Of a stretch of DNA of 64,000 nucleotides, positions 1 through 11,200 are shown piece after piece. Under the pieces are notes generated by a model. That model searched no databases. It had not been told where the DNA came from and saw nothing but the letters and a program-made list of their open reading frames with translations. The stretch is from Typha latifolia (Eukaryota; Streptophyta; Magnoliopsida; Poales; Typhaceae). Numbering within the stretch: the first letter of the stretch is position 1; each line of letters begins with the position of its first letter. The stretch spans positions 3,906,001 through 3,970,000 of the forward strand of contig CM034106.1 of the NCBI GenBank assembly GCA_019914945.1, read 5' to 3'. The position numbers were made by a program, and so were the translations under genes.

Positions 1-627
1 TCTCATCACAGCATCACCGGCATGACCCCATTCGAGGTAGTATATGGACGGGTGGTACCGATATTATGGGGGTATGATTTGGTGACTTCGTCGGAATGGA
101 CTGAGCTTGATATGGCATTGATAGATCGTGATGCTACTCTTAGGAGGTTGCAGACGCATATGAGAGCAGCCCAGAATTAGATGAAACAAATGTATGATCA
201 GCATCACCGTGAGAAGGAATTTAGTGTGGGGGACATGGTGTTTGTACGAGCTCAGCCATATCGTCAAATCACCTTGCATCCCATTCAGAACCAGAAATTG
301 ACATTCAAATTTTTTGGTCCATTTCGAGTTTGTGAGCGTGTTGGATTAGTCGCTTACAAGCTTGAGCTACTAGAGGAGTCTAAGTGTTCCATGAATCATT
401 GCTGAAAGCGAGGATTGGGCCAGATCAAGTTGCGGGTCAGTTCTACTTGAACCCAAGGAGGATTTGCAACAGGTGGAGCCAATACAGGTACTTGCACGAT
501 AGCGGAGGCAACATGGCTCATGGCTAGAGACAAAGATCTTGGTTAAATAGTTGGGCAAACCATTCGATCAAGCGTCATGGGAGCTTGAGTCCGAGATCGT
601 CGATCGATTTTCCGACTTCACACCTTG
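1..627 (+). pseudogene. Gypsy-1: integrase C-terminus and chromodomain (3' end of a chromovirus)
   Basis: Frame 1 opens inside the integrase with the conserved MTPFEVVYGR box (residues 8-17), followed by the region before the GPFRV...VGLVAYKLELLEES segment that ends chromovirus integrases. An in-frame TAG at 178-180 interrupts it, in a place where relatives keep the frame open. A frameshift near 385 follows. The chromodomain can then be read in pieces up to about 627, ending in an SDFTP-like tail very like the one at 36990-37070. In chromoviruses the integrase joins cDNA to the host genome, and the chromodomain is thought to guide it to heterochromatin. This copy is dead. It is cut by the window edge, so its 5' part is unknown. 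Confidence 0.85.
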
Positions 628-655
628 AGGGCAAGGTGGAGGAAGCGTAGTGGAC

Positions 656-1448
656 TGTTATGATTCAACTAGTTATGGCTTTTGTTTACTCTTTTGTTTT
701 AGAAATAGCTTTTGTTTTGGAAGAATATGATTTTTGGCAATCACGTTCGAACGCGACTTCTTGCGTTCAAACGCAACTATCGAACGCCTGCATACGCTCG
801 CAAAAACAGAGAACGTGTTTAGTGCGTTTGATCGTGTTCGAATGCGCTGTTCAAACGCCTGCACACATGTATTATCTTAGGATTATCTTTTAATTATTTT
901 GTTAATAGGTTAGCCTCTAAATATATGGAAGGCAACCTAATTGAGGATTATTAATGAAATATTGAATTTTCCTTCCCAACTCTCTCTCTTTCCTCCGGCA
1001 ACATCCAATTTTGGACGTCGTCTTCTTCCTCAATCTGAACCGTGCCCTCTTGCCTCTAAAGAATCGGTCCACTCTTTCCCCCTTCATCTAGCTTAATGCT
1101 CTACCCACCACCATAGCCACCATCTTCCACAAAACCTAACCATTATTCCCCTATTCCATTACTTACATTACCTCACACCACCATCTGACCCACGGTCAGT
1201 ATTTTTCCTATAACTTTTGATCTACAAGTCTGATTGGCGCGATCTCAGTTGCGTTGGATTCCTTACTTCAAGAGGAACAATTTACCCAAGTTACATATCT
1301 CTTGGACGATTAGATCTCCTGCAGATCTCCTCAAAATTTCTGCTCTAAGGAGAATTGGCCTAATCTTCAGATTGTTGCAATCTGATTATCCCTGAATCTA
1401 TCAACAACCCTAACATTAACTTCAGTGTACGAGGTCGATCGGTACGTT
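656..1448 (+). repeat. Gypsy-1 LTR (end approximate)
   Basis: The LTR starts with TGTTATGATTCA, just after the purine-rich tract GGGCAAGGTGGAGGAAG (629-645) that follows the chromodomain; this is the normal polypurine-tract position. It holds a cluster of GTTCGAACGC-like motifs (746-860), then a TATA-like CTAAATATATGG (917-928), then the CT-rich leader typical of this LTR group. The 3' end is not clear. It runs directly into a gag fragment from another part of an element without a recognisable primer-binding site, so about 0.6 kb of leader and gag start is missing. Confidence 0.7.
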
Positions 1449-2153
1449 TTAATTTTCTAAAATTTTAAAGTGGCGATCCTCTTGATTGGATATATAGGGC
1501 TGAGCAATTTTTTGAGTTCCAAAGAACGCCGGAAGACTCTAAGGTGATGATAGCAAGCTTCTATTTTGAAGGGCCAGCCCTTCCCTAGTACTGAGGCACC
1601 GTAAGAAACAGGCAACTTTGAACATGGATAGACATTACAAGGGGCATTGTGAAAAGATTTGGGGTTGTTGGATATGAAGATTTTGATGCTCTCCTCACCA
1701 AGACGATACAACGAACTACAGTCATAGCATACCAAAAAGAATTCGATCGTATTACTGCACATTGTGATTCACTACAATCGGATGCCTTGCTGAAATGTAA
1801 TTTTCTAGCGAGGTTGCAAAGCGAGTTGCGAGCAGATGTTGAAGCCTTGCACCGAAGAACCTTAGAGGAAGCATATAAGGACGTCATTATCATGGAGAGG
1901 AAGCACCAGGGCTTGAGGAACCAAAGCAAAACCTCATGGTCCATCCGAGAATTATGGCAGCCCTACCAGCCAGCTGAGACAATTGGCACTGCAACAGCAA
2001 ACTCGAGGAAAACTGCTGGAAATTTAGGGTCGAGAGTTCTACTCTGACCCTCCGCTAATGTGAAGGGGAACCATAGAGCCCCTATCTAAACTCTCACACC
2101 TGCCTAGGTGGAGGAGCGGAGGGCAAAAGGCCTATGCTTCCGATGCGTTCACA
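1449..2153 (+). pseudogene. Gypsy gag fragment
   Basis: The reading begins in the capsid box (GDPLDWIYRAEQFF-like) that matches the gag of the next element at 3645-3690. Stops and a frameshift occur near 1588-1650, then 132 codons are open (1649-2044). It ends in the linker before the zinc knuckle (VEERRAKGLCFRC). The fragment stops within the knuckle because a second gypsy element begins at 2154. It comes from the same lineage as gypsy-2. Either it belongs with the LTR to its left after an internal deletion, or it is a separate relict. Confidence 0.8.
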
Positions 2154-3014
2154 TGATATGATTCGAACTTCACTGATGTCGTCTTGAGCATTGATACACC
2201 TTATGGGTGTCTTATCTTATTGTTTTAGTGTTTTATTTTAGAGAAAAATAAGTTTTTTGTATGTAGCGTTTGAACGCGGGTGGGTGCGTTCGAACGCGCT
2301 TGCGAACGCCTGCATTAGGTTCGCTAAAATAGAAACAAGAAAAGTGCGTTCGAATATGATTGGACGCGTTCAAATGCTTGCATTAGGTTCACATCGACAA
2401 AGAACACTATTTGTGCATTCGACCGCGGTCGGCGAAAATCTAGTATTTCTAGGGTTAATAATTGCCATTTTGAATTATTTGGTTAGCCTTTAAAGGTGTG
2501 AATGGCAACCAAAGAGTCAATTATTGAATAAATTGAGTTTTGCCCTAATCTTTTTCTTCTCCTTCTCTCTCATTCCCTCATCCCCCAGCTCCGCCGCTTC
2601 TAGCCTCCCTCAACCGGCCCACTTCTCCCCCTTCTTCAAATCTATCTACTCTGGCTCGAACCCTTTCCACCATCCATAATCCTTCCACCATCATCTTACA
2701 CACCGGTGCCACCCCATTATCGTCGACCTACCACCTCCATAATCCACCTTGGATCTCGTGCCTCCATCCACGGATCCATAGACGGACTCCCTGATGTTCA
2801 TCTACTTATTTGACGATATCTCCAGATCACGCTGTCCATTTTCCGTAAAACTAGATTTGCTGGAAAGCTCTTTTTCAGGGCTACAACATATCAAAATTTT
2901 ACATTGATCCGACAACCATATCATCCGAAATCCTCTTCCAAAGTTTCATGCCAGATCCTGTCTAAATCTGAAAATGGAATAGATCTAACCTTAGCCCAAG
3001 GGGAGATAGTATCA
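2154..3014 (+). repeat. 5' LTR of gypsy-2 (family TGATACGA...TCGTATCA)
   Basis: The 861-bp LTR starts TGATATGATTCGAACTTCACTG and ends GGAGATAGTATCA. Comparison with the copies at 9001, 25764 and 41425 (minus) fixes both ends. Intact family members have 8-bp inverted termini TGATACGA/TCGTATCA. A cluster of GCGTTCGAACGC palindromes lies at 2266-2440, upstream of a TTTAAAGG TATA-like box near 2490. The 5 bp to the left are TCACA; no matching duplication can be tested because the 3' LTR of this element is missing. Confidence 0.88.
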
Positions 3015-3018
3015 AGGG

Positions 3019-3031
3019 TGGTATTATAGCC
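3019..3031 (+). promoter_or_regulatory. Degenerate primer-binding site (initiator-Met tRNA)
   Basis: TGGTATTATAGCC lies 4 bp after the LTR end. It aligns with TGGTATCAGAGCC in the same position after the relatives at 26662 and 40499 (minus). Two substitutions weaken the match to initiator-Met tRNA. Confidence 0.8.
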
Positions 3032-3060
3032 ACTGTTTTTTCGGACACGCGCTTCCGATG

Positions 3061-4479
3061 ATGACCACCAGAGCCATGGCTGCATGGGGAAATGAGGAGG
3101 AAGAGATCTCCCTAATAGAGAAGGGGGAGACGGCTGCGGGAACTTCCACCCGCGAAACCGCCTGATCAAATCTGAATACGGAAGAGCCTAGCGTTCAAGC
3201 CATGATTGGGTCTCTTTTCGAACAGATGGCTATCGATAATCAAATAATGATGGAGATGATGCAGGAAATACGGGCGACAAGAGAAGCTATGGCGATCGGA
3301 AATGGCACTAACGACCCCTCGACATGAGTCTACCATCATGAACCCGCCACCACTAGTTCAGAATCTGCACCAGCAAGAACCTCTGCTACCACAACCCTAT
3401 GGTTCCACTAGGCCAAGTTGCGGGTGAGCCCATCCGATGAGCAAACCGAAATGGAGATCTAGATCCTTGGGCGGGGCAATACGAATCGGAACCGCGTCGA
3501 GTTAACCAAAACCGAAGGAGGGATCATCAACCATTCATGGTGCATCCTCCTCATGTTAGACAAGGACTTGGATATGATCCAGACCAAGACAACGATATCC
3601 GTGGGTGAACCGTGCATCTCAAATTTCCCAAGTTCAAGGGTGGTGACCCGATCGATTGGTTGTACAGGGCTAAACAATTCTTCACGTACGAAGGTACAGC
3701 GAAAGAATATAAGGTGACGCTTGCGAGCTTCCATCTTGAAGATGCAGCACTTCATTGGTTTCGGGCAGCCAATGCCTATGAAACGATTGAAAGTTGGGCC
3801 AATTTATGCACCGATATCACTCGGATTTGGAGCGTCAGGATATGAAGACTTCGATACTCTCCTCTCAAAGACGGTGCAAAGGACCACGATTGGGGCATAC
3901 TAAGAAGAATTTGAGAGGATAAGTAGCTGTTGCCAACCTCCATGAACTTCGCAACACCTTCATTTTCGGGTTGTGAGGAGACATACAAGCCGACATGAGG
4001 GCTTTAAGGCCTAGAACCTTAAAGGAGGCCTTCGAGAATGCAGTACTAATGGAAGATACGCATAGAGCTATGAAGATACACCTCAAACAGAACTGGACGA
4101 GTCAAGAAAGCCGCAATCTGGTTCGGCCTACCATAGCGACAGGAAATGTTGCTAGTGTACCAAGAGGCATTGTTGCAATGTTGCCTCCTCGAGCACCCAT
4201 AAAGCCCTTCCATGATGTGAAGTATGCACCTAGAGGTCCGGGACGAGCACTCACACCTGCTCAAGTGGAGGAGCGAAGAGCCAAAGGCCTATGTTTTCGT
4301 TGTGATGAGAAGTTTGTACCGGGACATCGCTGCGCTAAACCGATGGGATCAGTGATGCTAATAGATGGGTTGGAGGAAGCGGAGGATGAGGTTGCAGCTG
4401 AAGATGAAGGTGTGGCTAAACAGCAAGGAGTAGCGGAGGAGCAGCGTGTCGAAGACATTATGGCCGAGATCTCCCTCAA
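3061..4479 (+). pseudogene. Gypsy-2 gag
   Basis: Reading starts at ATG 3061 (MTTRAMAAW...) 30 bp after the primer-binding site. An in-frame TGA lies at 3166 and frameshifts follow. The capsid region is recognisable at 3612-3845 (GGDPIDWLYRAKQFF, then LHWF). After two more frame changes, the frame from 3995 stays open through the zinc knuckle CFRCDEKFVPGHRC (about 4291-4332) and an acidic linker. Gag packages the RNA and forms the particle. The protein is not producible from this copy. Confidence 0.85.
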
Positions 4480-6254
4480 CGCCTATTCCGAGACGACCGC
4501 ACCAAAGACCTTGAGGTTGAACGATGTAATCAAGAAAACCACAGTGAGAATCTTGACCGACACCGGGTCCACCCACAACTTCATTGACAAGAGGCATCTT
4601 AGGAAGATTGGGCTCGAGGCGGAACCCACGGACGGGTTCGATGTGACAATCAAAGACGGCACCACCTTGCGGGCAAATTTTATTTGTGGAGGTGTGGCGT
4701 TGAATGTGCAAGGCCAAACTTTCACATTGGACCTTTATCCATTGGCCTTGCGGGGTGCCAACATCATCTTGGGGACACAATGACTTCAAAGCTTGGGGTC
4801 CATAACATTTGATTTTACAAACCTCACGCTTCTATTTCGGAGGAATGGTCGGAGAGTGCTGCTGGATGGAAATCAACCGTGGTAAGGGCCAGCGTTGCAA
4901 CCGCTGTTGGGACTTCCATGTGTAGGGGACCGAGCTCTACTCTTGCAAATGGCTATTGCTAAACCAAAACTTCCACCACCAAATGGAGTACCCGCTGACA
5001 TGAAGGAGTTGTTGCAGGAATTCAGTGACCTCTTTGAGGAGCCTCGAGGACTACCGCCGACCCGTCGGCATGATCACCGAATTCAGATCATTCCAGGGGT
5101 TGAACTAGCAAATGTTCGGCCATATCGGTACCCATATGTCCAAAAGGAGGAGATCAGCAAATTGGTGGTCGAGATGCTAGAGCAAGGGATCATCTAGCCG
5201 AGTAGGAGTGCCTACTCATCATCAGTGCTGTTAGTTCGAAAGAAAGATGAGAGTTGGCAGTTTTGTGTCGACTACCAAGCCTTGAATGCAATCACCGTCC
5301 AAGACCGATATCCAATACCAGTGATTGAGGAGCTACTGGACGAACTTACAAGGTCGGCTTACTTCAGCAAACTTGACTTAAGAGGGGGGTACTATCAAAT
5401 CCGCGTCGACCCGGAAGATGTGCACAAAACAGCGTTTCAAACTCACGATGGCCACTACGAGTTCCAAGTCATGCCGTTTGGGCTCACCAACGCACCGACG
5501 ACCTTCCAAGGGCTGATGAATGACCTTTTTTGCCCGCTCTTGCGTCGGTATGTTCTCGTCTTCTTTGACGATATTCTAGTATATAGCAGAAATTAGAGTG
5601 AACACTTGCAGCATGTGCGTGAGGTGTTGAATATCTTACGACAAAACCAGTTGAAAGTCAAGATGAGCAAATGCCTTTGGGGTGAACCACGAGTGGAGTA
5701 CTTTGGTCACATAATCTCAGTAAGAGGAGTGGAAAAAGATCTAAGCAAGATCAAAAACATGGTGGACTAGCCGATTCCTACTAATCAGCGAGAATTGAGG
5801 GGATTCCTCGGGTTGACGGGGTACTATCGGCGATTCTTTGCCAACTACAACAAAATTGCTGCCCCGCTAACCTCCTTACTCAGAAAAGGAGGGTTTCAAT
5901 GGACGAGCAAGGTGACAGAGACTTTCGAAGCATTGAAGACAGTTATGTCTACTGCACCGATTTTGGCTTTACTAGATTTCAGCAAGCCCTTCGTGGTGGA
6001 ATGCGATGCCTCGGATGAAGGCATTGGAGTTGTTTTGATACAAGAGAGCAGGCCCGTGGCATATATGAGCAAGGCATTATCGAACTAGTCGCGACAGTTA
6101 TCCACCTACAAGCGCAAAATGCTAGCAATTCTGCACGCTGTCACCAAATGGTGACCCTACTTGATTGGCCAACGGTTTACTAGACCAACATAGCTTACCC
6201 TACTTCATGGAGCAACGTGTACACACCAGCACACAACAACAGTGGGTCACAAAA
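4480..6254 (+). pseudogene. Gypsy-2 pol: protease, reverse transcriptase, RNase H
   Basis: One frame carries gag end and pol from 3995 to about 6180. Landmarks in order: protease active site LTDTGSTHNFI (about 4552-4584); RT motifs [40 protein letters not shown] and the catalytic FFDDILVYS (about 5560-5587); RNase H starting near PFVVECDASDEGIGVVL (about 5990). The frame is interrupted only by stops at 4781, 4883, 5195, 5594, 5768, 6086 and 6152. Each is one C-to-T or G-to-A step from the residue that relatives suggest. A frameshift follows near 6190. The body stops after a WVTK-like box at 6254, so integrase and chromodomain are missing. Codon order matches chromoviruses (PR-RT-RH-IN). Confidence 0.92.
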
Positions 6255-6385
6255 TGATACATTTAGTTAAGATCCTTTCTTATTGCATTAGTTAATTATT
6301 TTTATTAAAATAAAATTCATGTAGGTCGCGTTCGAACGCTCTTGCGAACGCCTACATCAGGTTCGCAAATACGCCTACATCATTC
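6255..6385 (+). repeat. Truncated gypsy LTR start
   Basis: TGATACATTT begins exactly where RNase H of gypsy-2 breaks off. About 70 bp later come a GTCGCGTTCGAACGC motif and two further GAACGCCTACATCA-like copies, in the order seen near the starts of the LTRs at 9001 and 25764. The rest of the LTR is missing. It may be an insertion cut short, or a 3' LTR moved next to RNase H by deletion of integrase. Confidence 0.6.
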
Positions 6386-6786
6386 TCTCTAATAACAACT
6401 AATACAAATATAGAATAATATCACAAGGATAGAGATAAAAGAGTAATCAATCATTTTTCGTTAACACCAGCTCTATTACACCCCCTGTTAGTTTAGGAGG
6501 TGTGGTTGTAGCATTTTAAACGTCAAGGGGTGACTGCAATATTACTCTATATTTCAGGGGGTGTTAGTGTAATTAAACATTATTACTATAATTATCATCA
6601 TGATCACTATTCTCCTAATAATTGCCGATTGAAAGTAAATTAAAAATAAATCGCATTTAATTAACTTATTAAATATTAAATCATGTTTATTATTATTATC
6701 CTTTATTAATATTGCTTTATAACAATTATTATAATTAACCAAAATTACCCTCTAAAGAGTATTAATAATTCAAACTCAAGCTAAAA
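6386..6786. other. AT-rich spacer with a small inverted repeat
   Basis: No gene is seen. At 6476-6572 a roughly 97-bp segment has inverted ends: TTACACCCCCTG on the left and CAGGGGGTGTTAGTGTAA on the right, which reads TTACACTAACACCCCCTG in reverse. It looks like a short MITE or foldback relict. No clear target duplication is visible. Confidence 0.4.
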
Positions 6787-7575
6787 AAACTAACCGCACA
6801 CCACCACCCCCTCCTTACCCTCGATAGAATGCCTGTCAAGAGGAAGAAAGAGAGGTGGCTGCCGACAATCACCATCGTCGATAATCGGGCCACACACCTA
6901 TCGGCCCCTCTCTCTGGCCAGGGGAAAAGGTACACAAGGTGCCAATTGGAGACGAAGCCTGATCAACCCGAAAGAAGGAAGTTCAACGGCGACGAGGGAA
7001 GTGAACCGGCAAGCGATAGGGGAGACCAAAGGGAAGGCCAAACTAGAAGGAAGAAGAGATAGAGGGGAGCATGCACGATGCATGGGTGAACGATCAGGGT
7101 GGCCGACGATGAGGGGGAAGGCTCCTCCATGGCCCGCGGCCATGAAGTTGGCCTACACCGTCGCTCAAGCTACAAAAGCCTTGAAACAACGTGCTATTGG
7201 CTTCCTCTTATGGAGGGGAAGCTTCCTGAATGGCCAAGGAGAGAGGAAATTAGCCGCGGTGATCGGAAAGAATGGTTCGGAGCCAACGAAGGGATTCTAC
7301 CATGTGTAGCCTCCACTGGGAAAAGGAACAGCCATCCAAGGACATCATCGGCTAGAGGGCGACGAAAGGGAATAATTGGGGTTGGTGGCCGGAAGCACAA
7401 TAGAAAAGGAAATTAGAAAAACATTAAATATTTGATTAAACTCAAAACTACTCATACATATTTGAAAAGGATGGGCATCCTCCGACGGCGCTCAGGGCGC
7501 GATGGGAATAAAAAAGGGAATGTCTCGCACATGCGCGTTTTTTATTTTTTTTTTAACTTGGTATGGGATGTTACA
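6787..7575 (-). repeat. Relict Del-type 3' LTR (copy 1)
   Basis: The right end reads ...TTGGTATGGGATGTTACA, i.e. the LTR begins TGTAACATCCC on the minus strand. A T-rich tract precedes it, as in the Del LTR ends at 27973 and 47254. To its right, the minus strand reads GAGGACGGAATTTTCG, resembling the GAGGACGAAATT box that lies just upstream of Del/Tekay 3' LTRs. The body resembles 7831-8500 along most of its length. The left boundary is uncertain. Open frames here (for example 7001-7309) look like chance readings of GC-rich repeat. Confidence 0.5.
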
Positions 7576-7830
7576 ATACTACCACTAAAACGAAAATTCC
7601 GTCCTCAAAATTAAAAGATAAACCTCCAATAGAGCAAAAGTCATGGATAGAAGAAAATTTAAGAATAACACCTTACATAACATCCTAACCTATATATCTA
7701 ATCAATTCGTAAAATCAACCCACAACAACCATGGGTTGGGCTACCTGTTGCCCAACCAACCACAAACTTGGGTTGGGCTGCACTCAACCAAACCCCGAGT
7801 TAGGCCGGGTCACACTTAACCCAACCCAAC
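7576..7830 (-). other. Relict 3' internal end of a Del-type element
   Basis: This holds the GAGGACGGAATT-like box next to the LTR start at 7575, then unrecognised AT-rich sequence. At 7730-7830 there are several GGTTGGGCT/AACCCAACC repeats that can pair with each other. No coding sequence is visible. Confidence 0.4.
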
Positions 7831-8500
7831 TACACACCACCACCCCTCTTTCCTTACCCTCTCTTCGGTGAGGGGAAAAGGCATACGAGGTGTCGACTGG
7901 AGTCGAAGCCTAATCAACTCGGAAGGAGGAAGTTCGACGATGATAAGGGAAGTGAACTAGCGAGCAATCGGGGAGACCGAAGGAAAATCCAAGTTAGAAT
8001 GAAGAGGAGCCCGAGGGGAGGGAGCATGCAACACACATCGGTGAATGATCAGAGTGGCTGGCGATGAGGGGAAGGCTCCTTCATGGCCCATGGCCATAGA
8101 GTTGGCTTACACCATCGCTTGGGCTATGAGAGCCCCAAAGCAATGTGCCATCAACTTCCCCTTGTGGAGGGGAAGCTTCGTAAATGGCTAAGGAGAGGGG
8201 AAACCGACGGCAATGGTCGAAAAGAATGGCTCAAAGTCGACGAGGGGGGGCTACCATGTGTAGCCTCCACCGGAGAAAGAAATGGCCTACCAAGGGCATC
8301 AACAACAAGAGGGCAACGAGAGGGAAGAATTGAGATTAGAGGCAAGAGGCACAAGGCTGTTGGCCGAATTTTCGGCAAATTCAAGAGAAAAAGAAAATTG
8401 GGAAAGATATTAAATATTTTATTAAACCCACAAAAACCCATACCTAGTTGAAGAGGATGCTTCAGAGAGTCATTCCACCAAGTCAGCATCCTCCGACGTC
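7831..8500. repeat. Second copy of the 6787-7450 repeat
   Basis: Long stretches parallel copy 1: the GGGGAAAAGG(T/C)A(C/T)AC(A/G)AGGTG segment, the GGGGAGACC(A/G)AAGG segment, and the CTACCATGTGTAGCCTCCAC segment (7299 and 8250). The two copies are direct repeats with many substitutions and small indels. They could be two LTRs of one very old element or two separate relicts. An open frame at 8083-8451 lies in the repeat and is not conserved as an open frame in copy 1. Confidence 0.5.
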
Positions 8501-8559
8501 ATTCTCATTATAGGGCAAAATCTCCTTTGCCCTCTATAAATCTTATTAATTGTATGCCT

Positions 8560-9000
8560 TCTCCTCTTCTTCGAGGTCACTCCCCTCATGAGGCCATTTT
8601 CTCTATTAAGCCAAATTACACTCATCTACGTGTTTTAAGGTGCATTTGCTCCTCATCATGAGTATGATAAGTTGTCTGCTATATCTGTACGCTATATTTA
8701 TCTTCGGCTATAGTTCAAAGCACAAAAGTTATCGATATTATGATCTTTTGACTCGTCGAACGTGGATAGCTCATCATGCTATTTTTCTAGAAGATACCCC
8801 TCTTATTACCCTCATGAGTCCCACAATGTCGGCTTTCTTGAACCCCACTTCTTATCTCATCCTCAACTTCCACTTCAGCGTTTGCTTGCTTCATACTCTC
8901 CTAAGGAGTCTACTGTTGAGTGCCCTAGTTGCTTCCTCCTATAGTCGTCCTCCTTTCACTCAGGTGTACTCTTTATAGGTCAGCCCTATACCTGCTTCCT
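8560..9000 (+). pseudogene. Ty1/copia fragment, end of integrase
   Basis: Translation from about 8680 gives FIFGYSSKHKSYRYYDLLTR, then a (W/S)-x-HHAIFLEDTP box. This is the FLGYS...KGYRCYDP...RHVTFFE signature that closes copia integrases before the RT linker. The downstream part is a Ser/Pro-rich linker holding a 66-bp tandem duplication. A gypsy LTR interrupts it at 9001. The open frame 8640-8978 is therefore a relict, not a membrane protein, despite its hydrophobic look. Confidence 0.7.
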
Positions 9001-9867
9001 TGATACGATTCAGGTTTCACCGATGTCGTCTCGAGCATGGATACACTTTAGGAGTGTCTTTATTTCTTGTTTTAGTGTTTAATTCATAAAAAAATAAGTT
9101 TTTAGTATGTCACGTTTGAACACGGGTGGAGTGCGTTCAAACGCGCTTATGAACGCAGACATCAAGTTCGCACCTACAGAGAGTGCGAAATGTGCATTCG
9201 ACGCGCCCTACGAACGCTTGCATCAATTCACACATACAGAGAACGCAAAATGTGCGTTCGAACGCGATTGGGCGCGTTCGAACGCGGTCGACGAAAATCT
9301 ACTATTTTAGGGTTAATAATTGTCAATTTTGAATTGTTTGGTTAGCTTCTAAAGGTGTGGATGGCAACTATTGAATCATTATTGAATAAATTGAGTTTCG
9401 CCTTGTCTCCTTCGTCTTCTTCTCTCCTGTTCTCTCATTCTCCGGCGTCGCCGCGTCTAGCCTCCCTCGATTGGCCTATCACCCTAGTCCCTCAGGGGCG
9501 GCCCACTCCTCCCCCTTCTTCCGATCTATCTATCACTTTGCCCTAACCCTTCCATTATCCATAACCCTTCCATTTCCACGTACTCACCGATGCCACCCTA
9601 TTAACGCCGAACTACCAACCTTCACCAACATCAAGAATCTCGTGCTTCCATCCACGGATTCTAAGACGGACTCCTTAACATTCGTCCACTAATCGGACGA
9701 ACTTGATTTGTTGGAAAGCTCTTTTCCGGGGCTACAACTTATCAAAATCTCACGTCGATCCGACGACGACATCCTTCGGGATTTGTTTTTAAGGTTTCGT
9801 ATCAGATCCTGTCTAAATCTGAAAATCAGAATAGATTGAGCCTTGGCCAAAAGGGGAGATCGTATCA
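9001..9867 (+). mobile_element. Solo gypsy LTR
   Basis: This 867-bp LTR of the TGATACGA...TCGTATCA family is flanked by TTCCT at 8996-9000 and at 9868-9872, a perfect 5-bp target duplication, with no internal region. It arose by recombination between the two LTRs of a full element. A palindrome cluster sits at 9110-9290, including GTGCGTTCGAACGCG and GCGCGTTCGAACGCG. The LTR interrupts the copia linker, whose tandem repeat resumes on the right. Confidence 0.92.
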
Positions 9868-10150
9868 TTCCTCCTAGAGTCGTCCTCCTCACTCAGTGTA
9901 CTCTCTATAGGTCAGCTCTATACCTGCTTCATTTATGTCCCTTCTCTTTCTATTTACCTCACTAGTTTATCAGCCTTCTCCTGTTAGTACTGAAAGTCCT
10001 GCCAATCTCGGCGTACATCATCCTCCTCAAATATAGAGCTAACAAGTTATATATGACCCAAGGATTCTTTTTAATTATTGACCTACAGGGGGTCAAATTG
10101 GATAGGCTTAAAAAACCAAGTGTTGCACTAGAAATAACATAGAACAAAAA
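9868..10150 (+). pseudogene. Copia fragment, continuation right of the solo LTR
   Basis: The first 66 bp repeat the copia linker seen at 8933-8998. The segment then continues with ...LVYQPSPVSTESPANLG-like text of the same linker until about 10030, and homology fades by about 10150. No further RT motifs follow, so the element was truncated here. Confidence 0.55.
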
Positions 10151-11200
10151 CGAGATAATATGTGATTATTACCATGCCTTATAATTACATTAGCCTCCAT
10201 TCACTTCATTCTAGAATACAAATATTTTTCATCAAAAATTACATCTTATACCACATACTATCCTAATTATTAATTTATTCTTGATATCTATCCCTATTAA
10301 TCTGTTTTATATCAAATCAAAAAATATTAATGATAATTTAATAAAAAATAAAACATAATTTTTTTATCTTTTTCTTTACTTTATATCACATCAAAAATAA
10401 TTATTACACCCTTATTTCAGAATATAAATAAAGATAAGAATAATTATTCCTAAAATAAATACCTTATTATAAAAATAACAAAGAGAAACACCTATTCTAA
10501 AATTAATCTTATTCCTAAAATAAATGAGGCCTTAAAGATTACCACACACTACGTAGCTTTTACCAATTCTAAATATATATTATTATCATAACTATAGTGT
10601 TTTAAAACTTTGGTCTTTTTTAATGTATTTCCCTCAAGAGTTCCTTGTTACCTAATCAATAATATTTTATTATCATAAATTTAGTGTTTTAGAACTAGGG
10701 CTTGTTTGCATTTACAGCCCTCAAATCCTCTTTGTTTGCATGTATACCTTTTAAATTTAGTAATTGCATGTAACTGGGATAATGCTCAAATGATTAAAAA
10801 GAGGCACTCAAATGGTTAAGCAGTTGCATGTTGTACGAGCGTTAACATCCGTTTAACTGGAATGCTATTAAGTACCAAATATATATGTAATTACATACAT
10901 ACCCTTCAAAACGTGTTATTTTTGCATTGATACCCTTCTAGTTACTTTTTACAATATCTAAACCATTTAATAGATGAAAAGATAAAGATACCCTTAACTA
11001 AGAGTAATGCATGGAAAGAGAGAATAAGGATAATTTTGTCTCCTTACTGTTAAATGGATCAAAAAGTAAAAGAAAGATATTAAAGAACGTCTATACAAAA
11101 ACTAATATATATAAATGTCAACTTTAGAGGGTATACATATAAATAAGCAATTTTAAAGGGTATACATGAAAAAACAAACCTTAAAACTTCACACACCATT
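10151..11200. other. AT-rich stretch without genes; possible inverted-repeat element
   Basis: No coding sequence is seen. Near 10697-10765 the text GGGCTTGTTTGC...GCATGTATACCTTTTAAA faces its approximate inverse at 11150-11187 (TTTTAAAGGGTATACATGAAAAAACAAACC). The 490-bp span between them could be a MITE. No convincing target duplication is visible. Confidence 0.4.

Noticed and set aside
4358..4789. 143-codon minus frame opposite gypsy-2 gag/protease
   Set aside because: Shadow of the plus-strand frame, which has clear zinc-knuckle and protease motifs.
7001..7416. Overlapping plus frames of about 100 codons
   Set aside because: Inside an LTR-like repeat; the related copy at 7831-8500 does not keep the same frames.
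8640..8978. Hydrophobic 112-codon frame that could suggest a membrane protein
   Set aside because: The GYSSKHKSYRYYD and HHAIFLEDTP boxes identify it as a decayed copia integrase end; there is no gene context.
8933..9934. A 66-bp direct repeat flanking the solo LTR at 9001-9867, taken at first as a very long target duplication
   Set aside because: The true duplication is TTCCT; the 66-bp copies fit a tandem repeat already present in the copia linker before the LTR inserted.
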